A stretch of 64,000 bases of DNA from Paenibacillus taihuensis (GTDB lineage Bacteria > Bacillota > Bacilli > Paenibacillales > Paenibacillaceae), in the NCBI RefSeq assembly GCF_003386535.1, contig NZ_QTTN01000032.1, positions 19,571-83,570 on the forward strand, in the 5' to 3' direction. Below the pieces are notes generated by a model. The model saw only the letters and a list, made by a program, of their open reading frames with translations, searched no databases and had not been told where the DNA came from. This document shows positions 51,431 to 61,250 of the stretch, piece after piece. Positions within the stretch are counted from its first letter, which is position 1. Each line of letters starts with the position of its first letter. Made by a program: the position numbers and the translations under genes.

Positions 51431-52693
51431 TTGTCCACGCATTCAAATCCGCAATCGTCATCAACCGAGAAGACTAACATTCCGGCTTGGTTCCGTCGCT
51501 ATTCGGAGTCGGTGCATAGCAATCCGTATCCGTTCTATTCCTACTTGCTCGAGCATGAGCCAGTGCGCTATGTCGAAGAGAGTGGCTTCTGGGTCATTTC
51601 CAGATATGAAGATGTGAACCGGCTGTTGAAAGATCCGGTCTTTGTCCGCGAACACCGGAATGCGATGCCGGAGCTGTATGCCGAGCCGCCGCAGCAAGTA
51701 GTGAACGAGTGGAAGCCGGTGAACGACCTGCTCGACAATTGGATGCTGTTCCGCGATGCGCCCGTTCATACTCGGTTGAGAGGTCTTGTGAGTCCAGCCT
51801 TTACGCCTCGTGCAATGGAACGGCTCCGGCTCAATATCCGCAGCGTCGCGGAGCATCTTGCCGAACAGATGGCAGAAGGGAAAGAAGCCGATTTGATATC
51901 GGCATTCGCGTTCCCGCTGCCGGTCATCGTTATCGCAGAGATGCTTGGCGTACCGCCGGAGGATCGCGAGCTGTTCAAGGGCTGGTCGCACACGTTCGCA
52001 AGGATATTGGAAGGCGGCGAGCAGACGCCGGATTTCGCTGGTCAAGCGATTGGTGCCGCTGAAGAAATAACCGTCTACTTCCGTGAGCTGATCGCTCAGC
52101 GTAAGAAAGCGCCCAAAGAAGATATGATCAGTGATCTGCTTCACCCGAAGGAGCAAGCCGATGCCTTGACGGAGCAGGAGCTCATCGCGACATGCGTGCT
52201 GCTTCTCGTGGCCGGTCATGAGACGACGGTGAACTTGATCAGCAACACGATGTTGGCGCTGCTCGATCATCCGGAGCAGCATGCGCGTCTGCTCAGCCAA
52301 CCGTCACTCACAGCATCTGCGGTTGAGGAAGGGCTGCGATATGAAGGTCCCGTTCAGCAGACTTCGCGTCTTGCATCCGCTGATTATACGATTGGTGGTC
52401 AGACGATCAAGCGTGGGCAATTCGTCACCGTTATGCTAGGCGCGGCCAATCGCGACCCGGCTCAGTTTGCGGATCCGGATCGGTTTCTCATTGACCGGAC
52501 GCCGAATCGCCATATTGCCTTTGCAACAGGAGCCCATTTCTGCTTAGGTGCGCCGCTCGCGCGTATGGAAGGCGAGATCGCGTTATCCGTTTTGATGACG
52601 CGGTTCCCGGAGATGCGCTTCTTGGACTCGAAGCCAAACTGGCGTCCGAACATGCTATTCCGCGGGTTAGGGACGATGCAAGTTCAGTTGTAA
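51431..52693 (+). CDS. Cytochrome P450 (CYP107-like)
   Basis: The 420-residue soluble haem enzyme inserts oxygen into an organic substrate with electrons from a ferredoxin system. Visible are the I-helix oxygen motif LLLVAGHETTVNLI, the K-helix EEGLRYEGPVQ, and the haem loop IAFATGAHFCLGAPLARMEG with the Cys ligand. I prefer TTG 51431 because AAAGGTG lies eight bases upstream; ATG 51374 has a site only two or three bases away. No ferredoxin or pathway gene is next to it. Substrate unknown. Confidence 0.92.
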   Translation: MSTHSNPQSSSTEKTNIPAWFRRYSESVHSNPYPFYSYLLEHEPVRYVEESGFWVISRYEDVNRLLKDPVFVREHRNAMPELYAEPPQQVVNEWKPVNDLLDNWMLFRDAPVHTRLRGLVSPAFTPRAMERLRLNIRSVAEHLAEQMAEGKEADLISAFAFPLPVIVIAEMLGVPPEDRELFKGWSHTFARILEGGEQTPDFAGQAIGAAEEITVYFRELIAQRKKAPKEDMISDLLHPKEQADALTEQELIATCVLLLVAGHETTVNLISNTMLALLDHPEQHARLLSQPSLTASAVEEGLRYEGPVQQTSRLASADYTIGGQTIKRGQFVTVMLGAANRDPAQFADPDRFLIDRTPNRHIAFATGAHFCLGAPLARMEGEIALSVLMTRFPEMRFLDSKPNWRPNMLFRGLGTMQVQL

Positions 52694-52751
52694 ACGGCTC
52701 CAAGTGAAAACGACTGTCGCCGTTCTTCCGGTAAAAGCTTACGTTTTACGG

Positions 52752-52798
52752 AGAAATCTAAGCAAAGTATATCAAAAACTTATACTTTCTTAGATTTT
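52752..52798 (+). terminator. First of two terminators after the P450 gene
   Basis: Stem AATCTAAG/CTTAGATT extended by AAAGTATA/TATACTTT around a loop, then TTTTTA. Confidence 0.85.
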
Positions 52799-52802
52799 TA
52801 CA

Positions 52803-52829
52803 AATCCGCGGCTAACGCGGATTTTTTGT
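52803..52829 (+). terminator. Second terminator after the P450 gene
   Basis: Stem AATCCGCG/CGCGGATT with a five-base loop and a T run. It directly follows the first terminator. Confidence 0.85.
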
Positions 52830-52848
52830 TGGGGGGATATGAGCCGGA

Positions 52849-53901
52849 ATGAAAAGCAAGTTCGATATGGATGAAAAAGCAGTTCTGGATAAGCTCAATG
52901 AGGCGTTTCGCATAAGGGCGATCGAACTGCAGTTTATCCCGCTCGGGGATTCCGCGTACTCCTACTTGCTGCACTGTGATGGCGGGGACCGCTATTATGT
53001 CAAGCTTTTTGATCTTAATAATGACCATCAGCGGCGGGGCGCTCAGAAGCTCGACTATTATTTGCCGCTGACTTCGCGGCTGTACCATAGCGGAGCTTTT
53101 CAGCAGCTTACTTGGCCGATCCGTACAGCGAGCGGTGACTTCACTGTGACACTATGCAATTGTACGATAGTGCTGTTCCATTATATTGCCGGTGCAACAC
53201 TCGCTGACGCCTACCCAATCGCGTTAGAAACGGTGAGCAGCATTGCAAGACTGACTGCACGACTGCATCGAATCAAGCCGCCGACACCATCGCTTGACGA
53301 TATCATAGCTCTGCCGACGGAATCCTTTGACATCTCATTTATTCCGACACTGGAGATTTGCCTCGAGCTGCTCGCAAGCCGGGGACACCGTGACGACCCC
53401 ATCGTGCAATCGCTGCAAGCTGCATTGCTGCCGAGGCGCGAACAGCTACGCGAGATGCTCGATCTCATGCAGCAATTGCGTGCAGAGGCGCTTCAAGACA
53501 GCAGAGCGATGGTGCTCTGCCACGGTGATATGTGGGGCGGGAACCTGATTCTTGGCGAAACAGGGGAGTTAAATCTTATCGATTGGGAATCGGTCCTGAT
53601 CGCACCGATCGAGTTTGATTTGATGGGATACATCGGTGAAGAGTTTGGCACCTACTTGTCCGCTTATGAGCAGGAGCTCAGGCACGCGATACACATTAAT
53701 ACGGATGTGCTGCGGTTTTACTGCTACCGCCACCATCTTCGAAACTTAACGAATTGGCTGCAAAATCTGCTTGTTCGATCGATGAGTCCCGAGCAGCGAG
53801 CCAATGACCTGGATATGATTTTGCACCATTGCATGGATCGGTGGGATAGCATCGAACCGCTCATTCATGCGGTGGAATTGTTTTTACAAGATAGGAAGTG
53901 A
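52849..53901 (+). CDS. Aminoglycoside-phosphotransferase-fold kinase
   Basis: The 350-residue protein has the APH fold. The N-terminal lobe contains DSAYSYLLHCDGGDRYYVKLF with the ATP-binding Lys. The catalytic loop is VLCHGDMWGGNLILGETGEL (HGDxxxxN) near residue 225, followed by LIDWESVLIAPIEFDLMGYI for metal binding. This pattern is that of small-molecule kinases or antibiotic-resistance kinases; the target is unknown. GGGGGGAT precedes the ATG. The MFS exporter starts 6 bases after its stop; the pair looks like a resistance module (inference). Confidence 0.85.
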   Translation: MKSKFDMDEKAVLDKLNEAFRIRAIELQFIPLGDSAYSYLLHCDGGDRYYVKLFDLNNDHQRRGAQKLDYYLPLTSRLYHSGAFQQLTWPIRTASGDFTVTLCNCTIVLFHYIAGATLADAYPIALETVSSIARLTARLHRIKPPTPSLDDIIALPTESFDISFIPTLEICLELLASRGHRDDPIVQSLQAALLPRREQLREMLDLMQQLRAEALQDSRAMVLCHGDMWGGNLILGETGELNLIDWESVLIAPIEFDLMGYIGEEFGTYLSAYEQELRHAIHINTDVLRFYCYRHHLRNLTNWLQNLLVRSMSPEQRANDLDMILHHCMDRWDSIEPLIHAVELFLQDRK

Positions 53902-53907
53902 CTTTCA

Positions 53908-55107
53908 TTGGAAGCTTCATTGAAACAAAGCTCTTTTACAAAATTCTGGATTGGACGCGCGTTCTCATCCACCTCTTTTCAAATGCTATCCGTCGCGATC
54001 GGCTGGCAGATGTACGATCTGACGCATGATGCCTACAGCCTCGGTCTTGTCGGTCTTGCGCAATTCTTGCCGATGCTGCTCCTGACGCTTGTCGTCGGCC
54101 ATGTCGCGGACCGGTTTGACCGCCGCATTATCGTCTTCCTCTCCCAGCTGATCCAGAGCGCCATCGCGGCGTTGCTGCTGGTCGGCAACATTGCAGGCTG
54201 GCTTGGGCGCGAGGAAATACTCGCTGCGGCGACGATACTTGGCGCATGCCGAGCTTTCGAAGGACCAGCTTCGTCCGCGCTATTGCCGATGCTTGTGCCG
54301 AAAGAGCTCATGCAGAAGGCGATTGCGTGGACGACATCAGCCGGTCAAACGTCGCAAATTTTAGGACCTACGCTTGGCGGTGTTCTCGTCGCGATAGGTC
54401 CTGTCTACGTATATGCCACTTCGGCAGCGGCACTGTTCATTGGCGCGATTCTGACCGTTCTCATTAAGATGGAACGCGTCGTGAGAACGTCCGAGCCGGT
54501 TTCACTTCAGTCGCTATTCTCAGGGCTTGTCTTCGTGAGACGTCACCCGATTATTTTGGGCACCATATCACTTGACTTGTTTGCTGTACTGCTCGGCGGA
54601 GCTACGGCGCTGTTGCCGATCTTTGCCGAGGATATTTTGCGTACCGGCGCTGTTGGGCTGGGGCTTATGCGTACGGCGCCTGCGGTCGGAGCACTCATCA
54701 TGTCCGTTGTTCTCGTGTATTATCCGCTGAGGAAAGCACTCGGTCCGATTCTGTTCGGCGCGCTCGCGATATTCGGCCTTGCGACCATGCTGTTCGCCGT
54801 GTCAACCAATATCGTCTTATCGCTGTTCGCACTGCTCATGATCGGCGCATCGGATGTCATCAGCGTCGTCATTCGCTCTTCGCTTGTACAGCTTCAGACG
54901 CCAGACGAGATGCGAGGGCGCGTAAATGCAGTGAACTCGCTCTTTATCGGCACGTCTAATCAGCTTGGCGAGTTTGAGTCAGGGACATTAGCAGGTTTAG
55001 TTGGTCCTGTTCCTGCGGCGTTTATCGGCGGCGTAGGCACGATTATCGTGGCGGGACTTTGGATGATTTGGTTCCCGTCTTTACGAAATCTTAAAACCCT
55101 TGAATAA
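53908..55107 (+). CDS. MFS exporter (DHA3/MFS_3 type)
   Basis: The 399-residue protein has about 12 membrane segments. Near the start it has SFTKFWIGRAFSSTSFQMLS and AIGWQMYDLTHDAYSLGLVG, and the MFS loop VVGHVADRFDRRIIVF, typical of the EntS/MefA-like drug-export branch. TTG 53908 follows ATAGGAAG. It overlaps functionally with the kinase gene just upstream. Export of a siderophore or drug is possible but not shown. Confidence 0.88.
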   Translation: MEASLKQSSFTKFWIGRAFSSTSFQMLSVAIGWQMYDLTHDAYSLGLVGLAQFLPMLLLTLVVGHVADRFDRRIIVFLSQLIQSAIAALLLVGNIAGWLGREEILAAATILGACRAFEGPASSALLPMLVPKELMQKAIAWTTSAGQTSQILGPTLGGVLVAIGPVYVYATSAAALFIGAILTVLIKMERVVRTSEPVSLQSLFSGLVFVRRHPIILGTISLDLFAVLLGGATALLPIFAEDILRTGAVGLGLMRTAPAVGALIMSVVLVYYPLRKALGPILFGALAIFGLATMLFAVSTNIVLSLFALLMIGASDVISVVIRSSLVQLQTPDEMRGRVNAVNSLFIGTSNQLGEFESGTLAGLVGPVPAAFIGGVGTIIVAGLWMIWFPSLRNLKTLE

Positions 55108-55491
55108 GAAGTCCGTTTTCTGTACATGATATATTCGACGGTGCAAAGAGAGGTGTGGTTCCATTGAACCTTATGGTGCAAGAGCTACAAGAGGGTTTTA
55201 GTTAATCACCTAACTACTTTGGAAGCGAGGCGACGTGTCGCAGAGCAGGTCACATGTACTGCGTAGCTTCTCGATTAAAAACCGGAAGCGAGGCAGTAAG
55301 CAAGTGTTCCACGAAGGTGTGTTTTGTGAACTTGAAGCAACTCTAATCGATCGATCACCGTCAGAAGGCTGTCCGAGATTATCTCGGGCAGCCTTTCTAT
55401 TTGCAACAAAAGTGTAGCGCTTTCATTCGTGATCGGGTATATTCGAGACGAATCCATTTCGTTATATCCCTATCGGTTCGGAGGCTGAGAC
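55108..55491 (+). other. Intergenic region without supported gene
   Basis: The 384 bases hold a 13-codon frame (MNLMVQELQEGFS, TTG start behind GAGAGGTG) of unclear meaning and an 11-base direct repeat GGAAGCGAGGC at 55221 and 55284. A terminator lies at 55362-55403. The half-site TAGCGCTTTCA near 55415 recalls a cre but fits the consensus poorly. No RNA family is recognised. Confidence 0.5.
55362..55403 (+). terminator. Terminator before the second YesMN pair
   Basis: Stem AGAAGGCTGTCCGAGAT with ATCTCGGGCAGCCTTTCT, then TATTT. Confidence 0.85.
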
Positions 55492-57333
55492 ATGAGGCTG
55501 CTGCAGCAAATTTCACTCCAGAAGAAACTGTTAATCATGATGATTTTCTTATATATTCCGCTTCCCGTTATCGGGTGGATCTGGTATGAGAAAACGTATA
55601 ATGTCATCGAACGCAATGCGATCGACTCCAGCATCCAAATGGTGAATCAAGTGAACACGCACTTGGAGACATACTTTACGGAAGTGCAGCGGACCATGCT
55701 GCCGATGCTGGCCAGTGATCTAACGGCGGCTTTTCTCAAAAATCAGAGCGATGATCCAATTGAGCGATTCGAGCTGTCCCATCGGATCGAGAAGGAGCTG
55801 TTCGCGAAGATCGTCCTGAACCGGCAAGATATTTATGGGATCTCTCTGATTTCAGATCGGAACAAAGCGACTTCCAGCTCTAGCTTCATGATGGCTGAAG
55901 AGCGGTACAAGTCTTATCTCAGCCGATTGAAGGGCACCGGTAAATTCCGCATTATGGGCCTCGAAGCTTCGCCCAGCAACGAAGTTGTCTCCATGGCGAT
56001 GAAGTTTACGCCTCCGCAAAGCCACATGAAGCAGGGAATGCTTATCGTCGATATGAAGCGCGATCAGATGGTCAGCATTATTCATGGCGTACAGCTCGGT
56101 CGGACAGGCTTTGTATGGGTTGCGGATTCGGCGAACCAGGTCATCTACCACCCGGACAGTGGCTCTAAGCCGGCGACAGTACCTGCTGAATACTTGAAGC
56201 AGATGGGCACGAAGCAGAGCGGAGCGTTCACCGTACAATCCGAACAGGGCAAGAAGCTTATCGTATTTATTCGCTCGGATCGGACCGACTTAACGCTCAT
56301 CTCAGAAGTTCTGCTCTCGGAGCTGAACAAGTCGATTGTCACGATCAGTCGAATCTCCATCGTCGTGCTCGTTCTGCTGTTCCTCTTATCGATGCTCGCC
56401 GCAAGCGGAGTCGTCTACTCCATGACCAAGTCGCTTCTCACATTGCTGCGGCTGATGAAGAGCGCCGAGATGGGCGATTTCTCCGTCAAAGCTCCGCATG
56501 CGAGCAGTCAAGAAATCGGCAGCCTGTTCCGCGGCTTCAACAAAATGGTGGAAGAGATCAAGCGTCTGATCGAAATCGTACACGTGTCGGAGCTGCGGGA
56601 GAAGGAGCTCGAGGTCAGGCAGAAGGAGTCGCTGCTCCATGCGATGCAAGCGCAGATTAATCCGCATTTCTTATACAATACGCTCGAGTTCATCAACTCG
56701 AATGCGATACTCGAAGGCAACGACAAGATTAGCAATATGATCGTTTCGCTAGGCGATATGTTCCGCTACAATGTTCAAAATCCGAACGGCACCGTTTTCC
56801 TAGCCGATGAGATTCGGCATATTGAAGCTTACCTGTCCATACAAGCGGAGCGTTATCCGAGCTTCAATTACGAGGTCGAGCTCGACCGCCGTTTGGCTGC
56901 GTCTGTCCCGGCGGTTCGTTCCACGCTGCAGCCGATTGTAGAGAACTGCTTCAAGCACGGGTATGAGAAGCAGAAATTGCGCCCGGAAGCCGTCCGAATT
57001 GCAGGCCGGATCGCTGCTGACGATGAATCCTGCTATGAGCTGATCATTACAGATGCAGGCAAAGGAATGCCGCCGGAGACGATGGAGCGCTACAATCACC
57101 TGTTTGAAGGCGAGGGCACAGATCAGCTGAAAGCCGGCAGCGAAGTCGAGCAAGGCGTGCAATCCATTGGACTCTATAACGTTCATTCAAGGCTTCGTAT
57201 GCTGTTCGGCGCTCCATACGGCTTGCGAATTACAGCAACAAGCGAGCAGGGGACATCCATCCTGATCAAACTTCCCATTCTATCGTCGAAGGAGGCGCAT
57301 GTTTCGCATGAGTTACCGAATCTTGCTGGTTGA
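55492..57333 (+). CDS. YesM-type sensor histidine kinase
   Basis: The 613-residue membrane kinase has two membrane segments (LLIMMIFLYIPLPVIGWI and VVLVLLFLLSMLAASGVVYS) around an outside sensor domain. HAMP is near residue 310, then the phosphorylated His in QINPHFLYNTLEFI, the N-box QPIVENCFKHGY and the ATP lid motifs ITDAGKGMPPE and IGLYNVHSRL. It opens a cluster of regulator and sugar transport genes. Its 3' end overlaps the response regulator by 35 bases, so the pair is coupled. Confidence 0.93.
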   Translation: MRLLQQISLQKKLLIMMIFLYIPLPVIGWIWYEKTYNVIERNAIDSSIQMVNQVNTHLETYFTEVQRTMLPMLASDLTAAFLKNQSDDPIERFELSHRIEKELFAKIVLNRQDIYGISLISDRNKATSSSSFMMAEERYKSYLSRLKGTGKFRIMGLEASPSNEVVSMAMKFTPPQSHMKQGMLIVDMKRDQMVSIIHGVQLGRTGFVWVADSANQVIYHPDSGSKPATVPAEYLKQMGTKQSGAFTVQSEQGKKLIVFIRSDRTDLTLISEVLLSELNKSIVTISRISIVVLVLLFLLSMLAASGVVYSMTKSLLTLLRLMKSAEMGDFSVKAPHASSQEIGSLFRGFNKMVEEIKRLIEIVHVSELREKELEVRQKESLLHAMQAQINPHFLYNTLEFINSNAILEGNDKISNMIVSLGDMFRYNVQNPNGTVFLADEIRHIEAYLSIQAERYPSFNYEVELDRRLAASVPAVRSTLQPIVENCFKHGYEKQKLRPEAVRIAGRIAADDESCYELIITDAGKGMPPETMERYNHLFEGEGTDQLKAGSEVEQGVQSIGLYNVHSRLRMLFGAPYGLRITATSEQGTSILIKLPILSSKEAHVSHELPNLAG

Positions 57334-58348
57334 TGATGAACAGATGATTAAGCTGAGCTTGCGCAAAATCATTAGCGAGACCCATCCGGATTTTGTCATC
57401 GTTGGCGATGCTTCAGACGGGCAAGAAGCGCTGGGGCTTGCAGCCAGAGAACGGCCGCATGTCATTATTACAGACATCAGCATGCCGGTGATGGGCGGGC
57501 TTGAGCTGATCCGACATATCCATGAAAGCGGGGAGCCGACGGAGATTGTGATTTTATCCGGCTATGGTGAGTTTGACTATGCTCAAGAAGCCATTAGATG
57601 CGGCGTTGCCGATTATATCTTGAAGCCGATGCGAGTGTCCGCGGTGAAGGAGCTCATGCTGAAGCTCTACGCCAAGCATTTGGAGCGGATTGAAAGCATG
57701 CAGACGCGAAGCAGTCTCAGCTGCGAATTTTTCTACGATGCTGAAGCCTTATTCGAGATGATCTGGAAGACGGACGAAGCATCCGTATTGGCAGAGGCGG
57801 CGCGTGTCCAGCGCAAGATAACGGGCAGCGAATTGCAGGAGGAACAGAAGCGGAGCATTCTGCTGGATTTGGCAGCTGCGCTGCAGAGGCAAGCTGAGCT
57901 CCGGGGAGCCTCGGTTGCTTTTGAACTGCAATGGAGTGAGCGCCTTGAGGAGTTGTGTGAGCTGTTCCGTTCCATGCTTCTACATGCGATTCAGCAGGTG
58001 CGGAGCAGCCGCAATTGGGGCAAGCATCCTGCTATTCGCGAGGCGGTACAGGTTATTGAATCGCGATATGCTGATCCGAATCTGAAGCTCGATGAATTGC
58101 TTAACCAGTTAGGCATGTCTGTGACGCATTTCTATAACCTGTTCAAGCAGGAGACCGGAAAGTCGTTCATTACTTACTTGATCGAGTATCGAATGGATGA
58201 AGCAAAGGCGCTTCTTGAGCGGAATCGAGAGATGAAAACATACGAAATCGGAGAGCGTGTCGGTTACCCGGATTATCCGCATTTCACGAAGCTGTTCAAG
58301 AAGACTGTCGGGGTCACGCCAAGCGAATATAAGAAGCTGCTCGTGTAA
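57299..58348 (+). CDS. YesN-type AraC response regulator (short form)
   Basis: The 349-residue regulator has the receiver domain ILLVDDEQ with phospho-Asp59 in IITDISMP and Lys in DYILKPMRVSAV. A short (~100 residue) middle part follows, then a C-terminal AraC double helix-turn-helix (LLNQLGMSVTHFYNLFKQET, YPDYPHFTKLFKKTVGVTPS). At 349 residues it is shorter than the other YesN in this window (526). AAGGAGG at 57289-57295 is very near ATG 57299; ATG 57308 is the other option. It probably activates the downstream binding protein-permease genes. Confidence 0.92.
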   Translation: MFRMSYRILLVDDEQMIKLSLRKIISETHPDFVIVGDASDGQEALGLAARERPHVIITDISMPVMGGLELIRHIHESGEPTEIVILSGYGEFDYAQEAIRCGVADYILKPMRVSAVKELMLKLYAKHLERIESMQTRSSLSCEFFYDAEALFEMIWKTDEASVLAEAARVQRKITGSELQEEQKRSILLDLAAALQRQAELRGASVAFELQWSERLEELCELFRSMLLHAIQQVRSSRNWGKHPAIREAVQVIESRYADPNLKLDELLNQLGMSVTHFYNLFKQETGKSFITYLIEYRMDEAKALLERNREMKTYEIGERVGYPDYPHFTKLFKKTVGVTPSEYKKLLV

Positions 58349-58447
58349 GTTGCGGCTAAGTGTAGTTAAGTGCGCTTAGTGATGAAAACCACAACAACGT
58401 GAAGATTTCTACATCCTCATCCCGACCATCGTCCCCTAAAATAAATC

Positions 58448-58462
58448 TTGTAAGCGCAATCA
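58448..58462 (+). promoter_or_regulatory. Catabolite-responsive element (cre) before the binding-protein operon
   Basis: TTGTAAGCGCAATCA fits the CcpA consensus WTGNAANCGNWNNCW at every fixed position. It is 40 bases before the solute-binding protein gene, a position that fits repression. Binding is inferred. Confidence 0.7.
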
Positions 58463-58501
58463 TGAACGCATCATTTAGCGAAAAAGGGGATGAGTCTTTT
58501 G

Positions 58502-60235
58502 ATGAAGCTAAAAAAACGTACTGCACTCGTGCTAGGCTCGGTGCTGCTAACGGGCGGTCTGCTCGCAGGCTGCTCAGGAGAGAACGGCAACAACGGAAGC
58601 AGCGGTAACAGCGCGAATAGCGGCAATAGTGGCAGCAGCAATAATTCGGAATCACAATCCACATCGAACAACCAGCAGTCGTCCGATTCGACCTCCACAC
58701 CGAAGGTCAACGAGTTCGGGTGGACTATTCCTGACAATACGATCACCCTCGACTATTATTCCGCAGACAAAGATAATCCGGACAAAGTCGCAACCAAGCT
58801 CAAAGCCATTCATGATTACATATTGGACAAGTTCAATGTGGATGTGAAGAAGACCCAGTACGATGTCGACGGCAAAGAAAAAATGAACCTGATGCTCGCA
58901 TCCAGCGATTATCCAGGCGTCATCTCGGCGATGGACAGCGATACGCTCGACAAGTGGAAGTCGCAAGGGAAGCTGATTGATTTGGCGCCGCTTGTTGACA
59001 AGTATGGTCCCAATATTAAGAAAGAGCTTGGTGACAAGTACAACTCATATTTAGATAAAGATGGGAAGCTGTGGGGGCTGCCGCGCGGTTGGGGCTTGCT
59101 GCCTATTCCGGATTTTAGCGCTCATATTCGCTACGACTGGTACCAGGAGATGGGCTCGCCGACAATTGAGACACCGGAAGATTACTACAATGTCCTGAAG
59201 CAGATGGTGGCGGCGCATCCGAAGAGCTCAACAGGCGAGAAGACGTACGCGATTTCCTGGAACGATCAGATCAGCATCAACAATGTGCTCGGCATCTGGG
59301 GCTTGAAGGATGGCTACAAGGAAGATGCGGACCATAATCTGACACATTGGCTGAATACTTCGGAAGGACTTGAAGCCGTCAAGTACTATAATCGCTTTTA
59401 CCGCGAAGGGCTGATGGATCCGGACAGCTTCTTGAACAAGTATGACGATTGGAAGCTGAAGTTCTCGAACGAGCAAATCATCGGACATATTGGTCCATGG
59501 TGGCAATCCTGGAACGCTGGACATGAAGTCTGGAAGACGACAATGCAGGGATGGACAGACAATAATCGCTATGTCCAAATCAGCCTGAAAGCACCAGGTG
59601 CTGAAGCGGCTTACTTGTCGCCTAAAGACACAACTGGCTGGAACTATACGGTCATTACGGATAAAGAGAAGCATGCGGAGGATGTAATCAAATTCCTGGA
59701 TTTCGAGATGACGCCGATCGGTACGCGCCTGCTTGGCTGGGGCATCCCGAACCTGCCGGAATCCGTGTGGAATTATGAAGGCGGCGGCAAATGGTCCTTC
59801 AATGACGCGCAGAAGCAGAAGTTGTTCGCAGGTACTTTCGAATACGACAAAGTTGATGAAATTACAGGCGGCAATCAGATTTGGCTGGATCACCCGCAAG
59901 GTATTATGAGTGACGACAATAAGAGTACCGCTTGGTACGATCAGAACTTCAATGACGAGGACAAGTGGAAAGCGCTTATGAACAAGAATCTCAAAGATAC
60001 GATCTATGACAATACTGCGAGACGTATCGTGTTCTCGGCTGACAATCCACTGACAATCGTGAATCAACAGATCGAAGATTTGATCAAGACTGGCTTCGCG
60101 AAAGCCGTAATGAGTAAGACAGAGCAAGGCGCAGTTGATGCCTTCAATGATATGCGCGACAAGGCGGAGAAATTGGGTCTGAAAGACATCGAAGCGTTCC
60201 GTACGCAAGAATACAAGAACAATCTAGCGAAGTAG
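58502..60235 (+). CDS. Extracellular solute-binding lipoprotein (CUT1, LplA-like)
   Basis: The 577-residue product has a lipoprotein signal with lipobox LLAGC. A long Asn/Ser/Gly linker (NGNNGSSGNSANSGNSGSSN) follows, then a large type-2 binding domain (DFSAHIRYDWYQEMG, MNLMLASSDYPGVISAMDS, GPWWQSWNAGHEVWKT). It is the size of LplA/YtcQ-type binding proteins, which bind oligosaccharides. GGGG lies upstream of several close starts; ATG 58502, TTG 58499 and ATG 58490 are all possible. Ligand unknown. Confidence 0.93.
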   Translation: MKLKKRTALVLGSVLLTGGLLAGCSGENGNNGSSGNSANSGNSGSSNNSESQSTSNNQQSSDSTSTPKVNEFGWTIPDNTITLDYYSADKDNPDKVATKLKAIHDYILDKFNVDVKKTQYDVDGKEKMNLMLASSDYPGVISAMDSDTLDKWKSQGKLIDLAPLVDKYGPNIKKELGDKYNSYLDKDGKLWGLPRGWGLLPIPDFSAHIRYDWYQEMGSPTIETPEDYYNVLKQMVAAHPKSSTGEKTYAISWNDQISINNVLGIWGLKDGYKEDADHNLTHWLNTSEGLEAVKYYNRFYREGLMDPDSFLNKYDDWKLKFSNEQIIGHIGPWWQSWNAGHEVWKTTMQGWTDNNRYVQISLKAPGAEAAYLSPKDTTGWNYTVITDKEKHAEDVIKFLDFEMTPIGTRLLGWGIPNLPESVWNYEGGGKWSFNDAQKQKLFAGTFEYDKVDEITGGNQIWLDHPQGIMSDDNKSTAWYDQNFNDEDKWKALMNKNLKDTIYDNTARRIVFSADNPLTIVNQQIEDLIKTGFAKAVMSKTEQGAVDAFNDMRDKAEKLGLKDIEAFRTQEYKNNLAK

Positions 60236-60257
60236 AAACAAGCAGGGCGAGCGGCAA

Positions 60258-60297
60258 ATGGGGGACGTTCCTCACATGAACGAATCCCCCTTTCTCT
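60258..60297 (+). other. Intercistronic hairpin between binding protein and permease
   Basis: GGGGGA-CGTTC pairs with GAACG-ATCCCCC around a short loop, followed by TTTCTC. Such stems between binding-protein and permease genes are common and lower expression of the permease part (partial termination or mRNA protection; inference). Confidence 0.6.
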
Positions 60298-60329
60298 TGT
60301 CTGAACGAAGTGGAATTGGAGGAAGGCAT

Positions 60330-61235
60330 ATGGCTGAGCTATGGAGAAGAGTGCGGCGCGAGCGGCAAATTTGGCTGCTCTGCATCCCGATGATCGCATG
60401 GGTGCTCACTTTCTCGTACTATCCGATGTACGGTCTGTTTATTTCTTTTCAGAACTATGTTCCCGGGCATTCCATGTTCTCGCATTGGATCGGATTCGAT
60501 AATTTCGTTCGTTTCTTCAACGAACCGGACTGCTTGCAGATCATCCGCAACACGCTGGTTATTAGCGGCTTGAATCTAGTGATCGGATTTCCTGCTCCGA
60601 TCGTGCTGGCGCTGCTGCTTAATGAGCTTCGCGGGCGTGTTTTCAAGAGGACCATTCAATCGCTGTCGTACATTCCTTATTTTATTTCCTGGGTAGTCGT
60701 AGCTAATATCCTCATCACCCTGCTGGGAAGCGACGGGGTTCTAAACGATATATTGATGAAGTTAGGGCTGATTCACGAGCCGATTGAATTTCTGATGAAC
60801 GGGAATTACTTCTGGGGCATTCTCGTTACGAGCAACGTCTGGAAGGACATGGGCTTCTCGGCCATCATCTATTTATCCGCTATTGCTGGTATCGATAAGG
60901 AGCTGTATGAGGCCGGAAAAGTTGACGGACTGGGACGGTTCGGACTGATCCGCCATATTACGCTGCCAGGTATCCGTTCGACGGCTGTACTTCTGCTTAT
61001 CCTTGCGATCGGCGGCATCTTGAATGCTGGCTTCGAGCAGCAGTTGTTGATCGGTAATCCGCTCACGCAGGATCACTATGAAGTCATCGATACGTATGTG
61101 TACCGCTTCGGTGTTCAATTAGGCAATTACTCTTACGGAACAGCAGTCGGCCTTATGAAAAGCGTGATGGGACTCGTGCTCGTCATTCTCGCAAACCGGT
61201 TGTCCAAACGCTATATGCAATCGTCTATTTTCTAA
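60330..61235 (+). CDS. ABC transporter permease, LplB/CUT1 type
   Basis: The 301-residue membrane subunit has six membrane segments (IWLLCIPMIAWVLTFSYYPM first) and the EAA loop ELYEAGKVDGLGRFGLIRHI. It probably imports oligosaccharides with the next permease and an external ATPase such as MsmX. I chose ATG 60330 because GGAGGAAGG lies just before it; the longer frame from 60258 crosses the hairpin. Confidence 0.93.
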   Translation: MAELWRRVRRERQIWLLCIPMIAWVLTFSYYPMYGLFISFQNYVPGHSMFSHWIGFDNFVRFFNEPDCLQIIRNTLVISGLNLVIGFPAPIVLALLLNELRGRVFKRTIQSLSYIPYFISWVVVANILITLLGSDGVLNDILMKLGLIHEPIEFLMNGNYFWGILVTSNVWKDMGFSAIIYLSAIAGIDKELYEAGKVDGLGRFGLIRHITLPGIRSTAVLLLILAIGGILNAGFEQQLLIGNPLTQDHYEVIDTYVYRFGVQLGNYSYGTAVGLMKSVMGLVLVILANRLSKRYMQSSIF

Positions 61236-61250
61236 AATAAGGAGGTGGGC

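Noticed and set aside
55412..55426. cre-like sequence before the second YesM gene
   Set aside because: Only one half fits; two fixed positions of the consensus are wrong.
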